A stretch of 20,872 nt of DNA from DATDSR01 sp036517855 (lineage in GTDB: Bacteria; Patescibacteriota; Minisyncoccia; Phycocordibacterales; DATDSR01): assembly GCA_036517855.1 (NCBI GenBank), contig DATDSR010000011.1, positions 1 to 20,872 on the forward strand. The letters are read 5' to 3'. Made by a program: the position numbers and the translations under genes. Every line of letters begins with the position of its first letter. Positions within the stretch are counted from its first letter, which is position 1. Under the pieces are notes generated by a model. That model saw only the letters and a program-made list of their open reading frames with translations. It did no database searches and had not been told where the DNA came from. This document shows positions 6,233 to 11,991 of the stretch, one piece after another.

Positions 6233-8065
6233 ATGCAAAATATACGGAATTTTTCTATTATCGCTCACATTGATCACGGCAAGTCTACGCTTGCCGACCG
6301 GATGCTTGAGGAGACTCATACTATTGAGAAGCGTAAGATGCGCGAGCAGGTGCTCGACCAGATGGATCTCGAGCGTGAACGCGGCATTACCATCAAGATG
6401 CAACCCGTGCGAATGGAGTACCATGCGGAAGTATCAAGCACCAAAGTTCAAAGTTCAAACTACATACTCAATTTGATAGATACCCCTGGGCATATAGATT
6501 TTAGTTATGAAGTCTCGCGCGCGCTTAGTGCAGTAGAAGGGGCTATCCTGCTTGTTGATTCAACACAGGGAGTGCAAGCCCAAACTTTGAGCGTGCTTGA
6601 GTTAGCTCGGGCGCAGAATTTGGTGATACTGCCGGTGGTCAACAAGATTGACCTACCTCACGCCGAAGTGGAACGAACCAAAGATGAGCTCGTGCGTTTG
6701 CTTGGCTGTGAGCGCGAGAGCATATTAAGTGTGTCGGGTAAAACAGGGGAGGGTGTGGCTGAACTTTTGCAAAAGATTGTCGAGGTCATCCCGCCGCCGG
6801 CAAGCCACCTGGTGACCAGTGGCCACCAGGTGGCCACACTCCTCCAAGCTTTAGTTTTTGATTTTGCTTACGACACTCATCGGGGGGTGATTTTGTTTTT
6901 GCGGATTTTCGGTGGGGAGCTCAAGCGGAATGAGAAATTGCGCTTCACTTCATCGGGCAAAGATTTTAATGCTATCGAAGTGGGTGTGTTTCGTCCACAA
7001 GAGGAGCCGACCGGACATCTATCGGCAGGTGAGATTGGCTATGTGGTGACGGGCATCAAAGAACCGGGTGTGGCTCGCATCGGTGACACTATCACAAGCG
7101 CAAGCAAACCGGCCCCTGCCCTACCCGGTTTTGGTAAACCGTATCCTGTTGTGTGGGCGAGTTTGTACCCCGAGAATCAAAATGACTTCGTACTCTTGCG
7201 TCAGTCACTGGCCCGCCTATCGCTTTCTGACTCTTCTTTATCTTATGAGGAGGAGGCTAGTGGCTCGCTTGGTAGGGGATTCAGGGCGGGCTTGCTCGGC
7301 ATGTTGCATCTTGAAATTGTGAGTGAGCGCTTGCGCCGCGAATTTAATTTGTCGCTCATTGTCGCTTCACCCACTATCACCTACGAAGTAGAGGACTTGA
7401 AGGGCAAGAAGGTCAAAGTTTATTCGGCAGTCCACTTCCCAGACGAGAGCACATACAACAAGGTTTACGAACCGTGGGTACACATCAACATCATCACGCC
7501 TTCGCGCACGTTGGGCGCTTTGCAAGCTCTCTTCCACGAGCATGAGGTAGAACAAACTGGCCTTGAGAATTGGGCCGGCGATCGCATCAACGTGGAGGGT
7601 TTGATGCCTCTGCGAGAACTTATGCGCAACTTCTTCGATGAACTCAAGAGTGTCTCGAGCGGTTACGCCTCGCTCTCATATAAGATAGGAGAGTGGCGCT
7701 CTGCCGACATTGTACGTTTGGATTTGATGGTAAACGACGAAGTGATAGCCGCCTTTTCGCGCGTGGTCTCGCGTAGGCGTGTTGAGCATGAGGCAAATGA
7801 GGCGGCCGACAAACTAGAGAAGCTCATCCCGCGTCAGATGATTGATGTGAAGATTCAGGCCAAAGCCATGGGCCGCATCATCGCCGCCCGCCGCCTAAGC
7901 GCGCTGCGCAAAGACGTGACAGATTACTTATATGGCGGCGATATCACCCGTAAAATGAAACTCCGAGAGAAACAAAAGAAAGGTAAAAAGAAGATGCAAG
8001 CCCGCGGCAGTGTCTCCATCCCTCCCGACGTTTATCTAAAGATGACGAAGAGTGATTTAGGCTAG
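6233..8065 (+). CDS. lepA: Elongation factor 4 (LepA), back-translocating GTPase
   Basis: This 610-residue translational GTPase has the usual LepA length. The P-loop is AHIDHGKST (residues 11-19), the switch region is RERGITIK, G3 is DTPGH (83-87) and G4 is NKID. Domain II, domain III and the LepA-specific C-terminal domain follow, ending in the basic KQKKGKKKMQARGSVSIP tail. EF4 binds stalled or mistranslocated ribosomes and promotes back-translocation. Two short family-atypical stretches stand out. The first is VSSTKVQSSN after the switch region, encoded by a short CAAAGTT repeat. The second is SHLVTSGHQVAT after the G domain, encoded by a perfect 11-bp inverted repeat. Both keep the frame and sit at surface-loop positions. 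The stop TAG shares the palindrome CTAG with the stop of the convergent small gene. Confidence 0.97.
   Translation: MQNIRNFSIIAHIDHGKSTLADRMLEETHTIEKRKMREQVLDQMDLERERGITIKMQPVRMEYHAEVSSTKVQSSNYILNLIDTPGHIDFSYEVSRALSAVEGAILLVDSTQGVQAQTLSVLELARAQNLVILPVVNKIDLPHAEVERTKDELVRLLGCERESILSVSGKTGEGVAELLQKIVEVIPPPASHLVTSGHQVATLLQALVFDFAYDTHRGVILFLRIFGGELKRNEKLRFTSSGKDFNAIEVGVFRPQEEPTGHLSAGEIGYVVTGIKEPGVARIGDTITSASKPAPALPGFGKPYPVVWASLYPENQNDFVLLRQSLARLSLSDSSLSYEEEASGSLGRGFRAGLLGMLHLEIVSERLRREFNLSLIVASPTITYEVEDLKGKKVKVYSAVHFPDESTYNKVYEPWVHINIITPSRTLGALQALFHEHEVEQTGLENWAGDRINVEGLMPLRELMRNFFDELKSVSSGYASLSYKIGEWRSADIVRLDLMVNDEVIAAFSRVVSRRRVEHEANEAADKLEKLIPRQMIDVKIQAKAMGRIIAARRLSALRKDVTDYLYGGDITRKMKLREKQKKGKKKMQARGSVSIPPDVYLKMTKSDLG
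6804..6834 (+). repeat. Palindromic insertion within lepA
   Basis: GCCACCTGGTG (6804-6814) and CACCAGGTGGC (6824-6834) are perfect 11-bp inverted arms around a 9-nt loop. It lies in frame between the G domain and domain II and encodes extra residues relative to the usual PPP-to-ALVFD spacing of LepA proteins. Confidence 0.6.
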
Positions 8066-8172
8066 CCGAACAGGCCGGGGATATACAAAAGGACCATGCC
8101 GATGACCATAATCACAGCCAGGACTGTCCAGATGGCTTTGAGTTTCTTTTGATTGCGTTTCTCGAATAACAT
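8062..8172 (-). CDS. Tiny single-pass membrane protein (36 aa)
   Basis: The ATG at 8172 gives 36 residues: a basic N-terminus (MLFEKRNQKKLKAIW) and one hydrophobic helix (VLAVIMVIGMVLLYIPGLF), as expected for a Nin-Cout membrane peptide. A longer form from 8244 is possible but would run through the promoter and the divergent gene. The upstream promoter is excellent (TTGATA at 8203-8208, 17 nt, TATAAT at 8180-8185, all on the minus strand), with the ATG 7 nt after the -10, so the mRNA is probably leaderless. Its stop is convergent with that of lepA and both use the shared CTAG at 8062-8065. The function is unknown; such short basic-plus-TM proteins are frequent in CPR genomes. Confidence 0.65.
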   Translation of the reverse strand: MLFEKRNQKKLKAIWTVLAVIMVIGMVLLYIPGLFG

Positions 8173-8179
8173 GGTTGGT

Positions 8180-8208
8180 ATTATAATGGAATTATGCGAC
8201 GGTATCAA
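8180..8208. promoter_or_regulatory. Overlapping divergent promoters with a shared palindromic -10
   Basis: The 8-bp palindrome ATTATAAT (8180-8187) supplies a TATAAT on both strands. Rightward, TATAAT at 8182-8187 is followed 6 nt later by the ATG at 8194. Leftward, TATAAT (8185-8180) has TTGATA 17 nt upstream (8208-8203) and the ATG at 8172 is 7 nt downstream. RNA polymerase can occupy only one orientation at a time. Confidence 0.65.
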
Positions 8209-8571
8209 GATGTCAAGCGCAAAAGCTCGGTTTCGCCTGCTCAACGTGGGCTATGGTCGCCCCGAGCGGTTTACCACGGTTGGCGCCGAGCGGCTTACTC
8301 GTGGCCTTCACTTATTATACTTGTCATCGCTTTTCTTGCTCTTACGCCATCCCTCTGGGGCGCTTATGGCCGCTTCAGCACCGCTAGTGCTATCCGCAAC
8401 CAAGCCGCGGCCAAGCTCTCTGCTGACGAAGCTCGCAAGGTTTTGCTCGAGAAGCAAATTAAAGAGTTAGGTACTGACGCAGGCAAAGAGGCCGAGATAA
8501 GGCGTAACTACCAAGTGGCGCTCCCTGGCGAAGGAGTGATAGTATTGGTGGGCACCAGCTCGCGGGATTAG
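8194..8571 (+). CDS. FtsB/DivIC-like septum formation initiator protein
   Basis: This 125-residue protein has a basic cytoplasmic N-terminus, a hydrophobic helix at ~38-56 (WPSLIILVIAFLAL), a short heptad-like helix at ~66-95 (KLSADEARKVLLEKQIKEL) and the family tail EAEIRRNYQVALPGEGVIVLV (EAEIRRNYQVALPGE is the conserved part). This is the FtsB/DivIC layout. Those proteins form a membrane complex with FtsL and FtsQ at the division site. The N-terminal ~35 residues contain an imperfect 24-bp tandem duplication (nt 8262-8298). Its stop codon TAG (8569-8571) is formed by bases 8-10 of tRNA-Gly, so the CDS overlaps the tRNA by 10 nt. It probably heads an operon with the tRNA, the RNHCP gene and the VIT1 gene. 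Confidence 0.8.
   Translation: MRRYQDVKRKSSVSPAQRGLWSPRAVYHGWRRAAYSWPSLIILVIAFLALTPSLWGAYGRFSTASAIRNQAAAKLSADEARKVLLEKQIKELGTDAGKEAEIRRNYQVALPGEGVIVLVGTSSRD
8262..8298 (+). repeat. Imperfect 24-bp tandem repeat in the FtsB-like gene
   Basis: CCGAGCGGTTTAC (8262-8274) recurs as CCGAGCGGCTTAC (8286-8298), a 24-bp period encoding an 8-residue repeat (RAVYHGWR / RAAYSWP). The sequence GCCCCGAGCGGTTTA here also matches the reverse complement of a patch in the first gene (around 723-737). Confidence 0.5.
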
Positions 8572-8632
8572 TTCAGTGGCAGAATGAGTGCTTCCCAAGC
8601 ATTAGGCACCGGTCCGATTCCGGTATCCCGCA
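8562..8632 (+). tRNA. tRNA-Gly(CCC)
   Basis: A 71-nt cloverleaf with acceptor GCGGGAT/ATCCCGC, D stem GTTC/GAAT, anticodon stem AGTGC/GCATT with loop TTCCCAA (anticodon CCC, reads GGG), T stem ACCGG/CCGGT and discriminator A. CCA is not encoded. The T-loop is TCCGATT, so position 55 is C instead of the near-universal U/pseudouridine. The 5' end overlaps the last 10 nt of the FtsB-like CDS, and the next gene starts 12 nt after the 3' end. Confidence 0.93.
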
Positions 8633-8644
8633 CAAAATAAAAGT

Positions 8645-8950
8645 ATGACCCAAAACTTTAGACGCGTAATCGAGGATTTTGCATGCGAGTATTGTGGGGC
8701 TGAAGTTGAGGGTGATGGCTACACCAATCATTGCCATAAATGTCTGTGGAGCAAGCATGTGGACAATAGTCCGGGTGATAGAGCTAACGGATGTGACGGC
8801 TTGATGGAGCCAGTGAGCGTGGAGTACAAAAGTGCTGGGTCCGTCATTGTGCACAAATGTGAGAAGTGCGGTATGCTGAAGAGGAACAAAGCAGGAGAGA
8901 GTGACGATACTGGGGCCTTGCTTAACGTTATGCGTAAAATAAGTACATAA
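8645..8950 (+). CDS. RNHCP-domain zinc-ribbon-like protein
   Basis: This 101-residue protein belongs to the RNHCP family. It has a first pair C14-x2-C17 (CEYCGAE), the family core NHCHKCLWSKHVDNSPGDR (residues 28-46, normally N-H-C-P-x-C), a CDGLMEPV segment, and a second pair C72-x2-C75 (CEKCG). The Cys/His set suggests a structural zinc site. The biological role of RNHCP proteins is not established. The start ATG is 12 nt after the tRNA-Gly 3' end with no Shine-Dalgarno, so after tRNA 3' processing its mRNA would have a 12-nt A-rich leader. The stop codon overlaps the next start in TAATG, indicating translational coupling with the VIT1 gene. Confidence 0.88.
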   Translation: MTQNFRRVIEDFACEYCGAEVEGDGYTNHCHKCLWSKHVDNSPGDRANGCDGLMEPVSVEYKSAGSVIVHKCEKCGMLKRNKAGESDDTGALLNVMRKIST

Positions 8951-9462
8951 TGCAGTTGCACGTTAAAAAGTATCTAAAGGAGATCGTATATGGGGCCAAC
9001 GATGGTATCGTCACCACCTTTGCTGTGATTGCGGGTGTGGCTGGGGCTGACTTATCAACTTCAGTCATCCTTATTATAGGTTTCGCCAATATATTCGCCG
9101 ACGGCTTCTCGATGGCGGCCTCTGACTACCTTGGCACCAAGAGTGAATGTGAGGCCAAAGAGGGGACGGTAGCCGAATGTGAGCCGGCTCATATATGGCG
9201 TAGCGCTTGGTACACCTTTTGGGCATTTGCCATTGCGGGCCTTGTGCCTCTTGTGCCGTATCTGTTTGGCCTAAGTGATGCATGGGCTTGGCGAACGTCA
9301 GTGGTGGCTACTGTGGTGGGCCTCTTCCTCGTGGGTGCGATGCGCAGTCACTACACCAAGAAGCACTTTGTCACCTCTGGTCTGGAAGTTTTGTTTATAG
9401 GAGGAGCGGCCGCGGCCATTGCCTACCTAGTTGGGGCCTTCTTGAAAGGCTTGATTGGATAA
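8950..9462 (+). CDS. VIT1/CCC1-family transporter (vacuolar-iron-transporter-like)
   Basis: This 170-residue membrane protein begins with the family signature VYGANDGIVTTFAVIAGVAG (residues ~13-32). The second helix FANIFADGFSMAASDYLGTK carries the conserved Asp and Met residues of the metal path. Three further hydrophobic helices end at FLKGLIG. Eukaryotic members export Fe2+ and Mn2+ from the cytosol. This protein has only a short charged connector (SECEAKEGTVAECEPAH) where plant VIT1 has a zinc/iron-binding cytoplasmic domain, like many prokaryotic members. The ATG overlaps the RNHCP stop (TAATG). The stop codon is directly followed by the 3' end of the convergent tRNA-Arg gene with no spacer. 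Confidence 0.87.
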   Translation: MQLHVKKYLKEIVYGANDGIVTTFAVIAGVAGADLSTSVILIIGFANIFADGFSMAASDYLGTKSECEAKEGTVAECEPAHIWRSAWYTFWAFAIAGLVPLVPYLFGLSDAWAWRTSVVATVVGLFLVGAMRSHYTKKHFVTSGLEVLFIGGAAAAIAYLVGAFLKGLIG

Positions 9463-9534
9463 TGCCCTCGGGGGGAATCGAACCCTCATCTAACCCTTAG
9501 GACGGGCTTGTTCTATCCGTTGAACTACGGGGGC
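9463..9534 (-). tRNA. tRNA-Arg(CCU)
   Basis: A 72-nt cloverleaf read on the minus strand: acceptor GCCCCCG/CGAGGGC, D stem GTTC/GAAC, anticodon stem AGCCC/GGGTT with loop GTCCTAA (anticodon CCU, reads AGG), T arm GAGGG-TTCGATT-CCCCC and discriminator A. There is no encoded CCA. Two A/C mismatches are present, C5-A68 in the acceptor and A50-C64 in the T stem, so this tRNA is somewhat degenerate or contains errors. Its 3' end abuts the stop codon of the VIT1-like gene on the other strand. Confidence 0.87.
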
Positions 9535-9540
9535 TATGGG

Positions 9541-9556
9541 TGTTATACTAGCACAA
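9541..9556. promoter_or_regulatory. Overlapping divergent extended -10 promoters
   Basis: Rightward, TGT-TATACT (-10 at 9544-9549) precedes the small membrane gene at 9570. Leftward, TGC-TAGTAT (complement of 9545-9553) precedes the 5' end of tRNA-Arg by 10 nt. The two -10 boxes overlap by five bases, so the two transcripts probably compete. Confidence 0.5.
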
Positions 9557-9569
9557 TAATTTAAACAAT

Positions 9570-9806
9570 ATGATTGTAGACCCTGAGAAGGAACTTTTAG
9601 AACTCACCCGCGAGAATAATAAAATCTTAAGGAGTTTGCGCGCGCACAACCGTTGGGCCACTTTCTCGCACGCTATCTACTGGCTTGTTATCATCGTCAC
9701 CTCGCTTGTCACATATTATTATATCCAGCCATACCTTGTCACCCTGCTCAAGACTTATGAGCAGATTCAAAGTACCATTGGCAGTTTCCCCAGCTTCGGC
9801 GGGTGA
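9570..9806 (+). CDS. Small membrane protein with N-terminal coiled-coil-like helix
   Basis: This 78-residue protein starts with a charged heptad-like helix (DPEKELLELTRENNKILRSL, residues 4-23). A hydrophobic transmembrane segment (IYWLVIIVTSLVTYYYI) follows, then a polar tail ending in Gly. It is not assigned to a named family that I can recognise; small proteins of this layout are common in Parcubacteria. It lies 8 nt upstream of the DUF4239-like gene and is probably co-transcribed with it from the extended -10 at 9541-9549. Confidence 0.72.
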   Translation: MIVDPEKELLELTRENNKILRSLRAHNRWATFSHAIYWLVIIVTSLVTYYYIQPYLVTLLKTYEQIQSTIGSFPSFGG

Positions 9807-9814
9807 ATTAAACT

Positions 9815-10675
9815 ATGTTAAGTCTTGTAAACAGCAAGGCGCTCCAAAGACGATTCTTTATTGCCTCTGTGCTTGTATTTGCCCTGCTGGCGTATATTAT
9901 ACCTACTGGTCTCATCAACACTGACTATGGCAACGTTATCCTCACCATTGCTACCTTCTTGCTAGGAATCTTTGCAGGTTTTTGCATCTTGGTAACTACA
10001 AACGATTACAATTCTGTTAGAGGCTTGGCCGCGGACGAAACGGCGGGTTGGATTTCTCTCTACAATACATTGCAAGTATATGATAAATCCGAGGCGGCCA
10101 AACTTAAACCACTCCTTTCGGAATACATTATCCGGTCCTTCGATTATGATTTCATAGATTACGCTCGCGAGACGAAGCCGGAGTTTAAGCCTATACAAGA
10201 ATTGGTAACTAATTTACCGGTTGTTGAAGCAAAATCGTCGGTACACCAAAATGTATTAGATAGAATGGATGATGTGATCTCTGCCCGTCAACATCTTACC
10301 GCTCTTGGTAATAGATCACTCTCGCCACTTGAGTGGTTGGTACTCTTTATGCTCTCTAGTACCGTAGTAGCGACCCTTTTTGGTTTGCGCACTGGCAGTC
10401 TGTTTTTTGATTTTGTCACTGTGGCGGTTTCAAGTGCTATCGTGATGATACTCGTGTTGACTTACGATATTGACAGGTATATGTGGAATGATGCCGCTTT
10501 CGGTTTCGAGACGTTTAATAATGTACTCATTGCTTTGGGTGAATTGCCATATTACCGGCAAGACTTCTTGGAGCGAGGCATAGTAGTACCCATCGAGAAT
10601 AAATACCAAATAGGCATCATCATAAACCCCGGCAAGAGCTGGGAGCGCAGGATTGAAATTGTTGAAAAGAAGTAA
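9815..10675 (+). CDS. Bestrophin-like (DUF4239-type) membrane protein
   Basis: This 286-residue protein has two N-terminal hydrophobic helices (residues ~15-33 and ~40-62), a soluble middle part starting NDYNSVRGLAADETAGWISL and rich in charged helices, and two more hydrophobic helices around residues 170-215. A soluble C-terminal tail follows. The pattern of two TMs, a helical cytoplasmic part with an early conserved acidic helix, and two TMs resembles DUF4239 proteins, which are distantly compared with bestrophin anion channels. The transport function is not demonstrated by anything here. It follows the 78-aa gene closely. tRNA-Phe on the opposite strand begins 8 nt after its stop. Confidence 0.7.
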   Translation: MLSLVNSKALQRRFFIASVLVFALLAYIIPTGLINTDYGNVILTIATFLLGIFAGFCILVTTNDYNSVRGLAADETAGWISLYNTLQVYDKSEAAKLKPLLSEYIIRSFDYDFIDYARETKPEFKPIQELVTNLPVVEAKSSVHQNVLDRMDDVISARQHLTALGNRSLSPLEWLVLFMLSSTVVATLFGLRTGSLFFDFVTVAVSSAIVMILVLTYDIDRYMWNDAAFGFETFNNVLIALGELPYYRQDFLERGIVVPIENKYQIGIIINPGKSWERRIEIVEKK

Positions 10676-10682
10676 ATACTAG

Positions 10683-10755
10683 TGCCGAGGGCCGGGATCG
10701 AACCGGCGACCCTCGCTTCTTCAGAGCGATGCTCTACCAACTGAGCTACCTCGGC
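10683..10755 (-). tRNA. tRNA-Phe(GAA)
   Basis: A 73-nt canonical cloverleaf on the minus strand: acceptor GCCGAGG/CCTCGGC, D stem GCTC/GAGC, anticodon stem TCGCT/AGCGA with loop CTGAAGA (anticodon GAA), T arm GCCGG-TTCGATC-CCGGC and discriminator A. CCA is not encoded. Confidence 0.96.
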
Positions 10756-10764
10756 AACCCGAGC

Positions 10765-10793
10765 ATTCTATATTAATTGCTGATTCGAATCAA
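10765..10793 (-). promoter_or_regulatory. Promoter of tRNA-Phe
   Basis: On the minus strand, TTGATT (10793-10788), a 17-nt spacer and TAGAAT (10770-10765) lie 9 nt before the mature 5' end of tRNA-Phe. The -35 overlaps a perfect 12-bp palindrome TGATTCGAATCA (10781-10792) just after the hsp20 stop codon. Confidence 0.6.
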
Positions 10794-10795
10794 CC

Positions 10796-11284
10796 TCAAC
10801 TCTGGCTCGATTTGACGCGGAGTTTGTGTTGTTTGTCTTTTTGGCTCTTGGGGAGGACTATAGTGAGGACGCCGTTTTTCTCGCGGGCGTCGGCGGCGTC
10901 GGGCTCAACTTCTTGGGGGAGGAGGATGGTGCGGGAGAAGGAGCCCCAAAAGAGCTCGCGGAAGAAGAATTGATCGTCCTCCACACTTCGGTATCGGTCG
11001 CGCGTACCTCTGATGGTCACCATCTCGCGAGTAATGGATATGTCGAGGTCGTCGGCTTTAACGCCTGGTATCATAGCCTCAATGATGATATCGTCTGGCG
11101 TTTGGTATACATCTACTGTTAGTTGGCCCTCGCCCTCGTCCTCTGGCTCTCCGGCCACATTCACAGCCTTGCTCTTACCATTTTTGTTTGCCGGTAAGTT
11201 CGTATCAAGCTTGATCTCTGGCTCGTCTTCATAATAATGGCTACCCGTTAGCCGTTCGAAAAAAGAAGGTTTTTTATTATTCAT
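10796..11284 (-). CDS. Small heat shock protein, Hsp20/alpha-crystallin family
   Basis: The 162-residue product starts at the ATG at 11284, which overlaps the prsW-like stop in ATGA. A longer frame upstream would run into that gene. Residues ~72-155 form an alpha-crystallin domain: LTVDVYQTPDDIIIEAMIPG, then the strand set DLDISITREMVTIRG, and the conserved ending A-x-x-x-NGVLTIVLPK. The N-terminus is polar and disordered-looking (PANKNGKSKAVNVAGEPEDE) and the C-terminus is basic. Such chaperones bind unfolding proteins without ATP. It is the last gene of the valS-prsW-hsp20 operon; 4-nt stop/start overlap implies translational coupling. Confidence 0.92.
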   Translation of the reverse strand: MNNKKPSFFERLTGSHYYEDEPEIKLDTNLPANKNGKSKAVNVAGEPEDEGEGQLTVDVYQTPDDIIIEAMIPGVKADDLDISITREMVTIRGTRDRYRSVEDDQFFFRELFWGSFSRTILLPQEVEPDAADAREKNGVLTIVLPKSQKDKQHKLRVKSSQS

Positions 11285-11991
11285 ATTTTGCTTGTTACAT
11301 TTTTGACTCTTTCGAAAAATAATAGGAGGGCGATGACACCAATCCACAGGGCCGCAAAAACAGATAGTACGTTGATGCTCCCACCAAAGAATCCATCATT
11401 CATTATAAAGAAGTTGAAGATTGTGTGCAAGACTACGGCGGTGATTAACCCCGCTATGGCATAAAGGTGCTTCATTTTTCGTGATTTGTAAAAGGCAAGC
11501 GCAATAAAGCCTCCGAGGAAGGCACTTGAGAAGGCGTGTAGTAGCGTGGCCCCAATGAAGCGCATTAGGGCGGTGGTGATGCCCAGAGAGAGCCCACCTG
11601 CCGTGGCACTCTTGACCAAGAAGAGTACATTCTCAAACGCGGCAAAGCCCAGGGCCACGGTGATGAGATAAATCATTGAGTCGATAGGCTCATCGTAGGT
11701 GCGTTTGCGAAAATCGGCTATATAGGCCACCGCGTATTTCACAATTTCTTCGATAGCAGCCCAGGCAAGTAAAAGCGCAAGTCCCGGGACAATTATGTCC
11801 CTTGCGACAAATTGCAGTGGGATGACTATTATTATCGAGAGAGCTCCAGCGAAAAAGGAGAGTACAAGGAGACTGCGAGGCTCGGGGCGGGTCTTGTCTT
11901 CTTTGAGCCAAAACCACAACCACACGAGAGGAGGCAAGACGCCTGCGGCAAGCAGTGAGAGAAGTCCTAAACTTGTGAGTTGGTTGGCCAA
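11281..11991 (-). CDS. PrsW-family intramembrane metalloprotease
   Basis: This 236-residue polytopic protein has the PrsW/CPBP-like catalytic motifs in membrane helices: EEIVKY (E81-E82), FAAFEN (E120-N121), LLHAFSSAF (H152) and VLHTIFNFF (H189). These Glu/His residues coordinate metal in the wider family. B. subtilis PrsW cleaves an anti-sigma factor; here no anti-sigma gene is seen nearby and the substrate is unknown. The start at 11991 lies inside the 3' end of valS (25-nt overlap), and its stop overlaps the hsp20 start. The operon arrangement with a chaperone hints at a stress or membrane-quality-control role, which is inference only. Confidence 0.88.
   Translation of the reverse strand: MANQLTSLGLLSLLAAGVLPPLVWLWFWLKEDKTRPEPRSLLVLSFFAGALSIIIVIPLQFVARDIIVPGLALLLAWAAIEEIVKYAVAYIADFRKRTYDEPIDSMIYLITVALGFAAFENVLFLVKSATAGGLSLGITTALMRFIGATLLHAFSSAFLGGFIALAFYKSRKMKHLYAIAGLITAVVLHTIFNFFIMNDGFFGGSINVLSVFAALWIGVIALLLFFERVKNVTSKI

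Noticed and set aside
10552..10740. 62-codon ORF with product containing EHRSEEARVAGSIPALG
   Set aside because: It is a translation of tRNA-Phe and the antisense of the DUF4239-like gene; such peptides are typical tRNA artefacts.
10781..10792. Perfect 12-bp palindrome TGATTCGAATCA after hsp20, considered as terminator or operator
   Set aside because: It has no loop or T-run for a terminator, and its position is explained by overlap with the tRNA-Phe -35; operator function cannot be supported from one copy.
11285..11347. N-terminal extension of the Hsp20 gene (183 aa)
   Set aside because: It lies within the prsW-like gene; the ATG at 11284 gives the normal length and an ATGA overlap.
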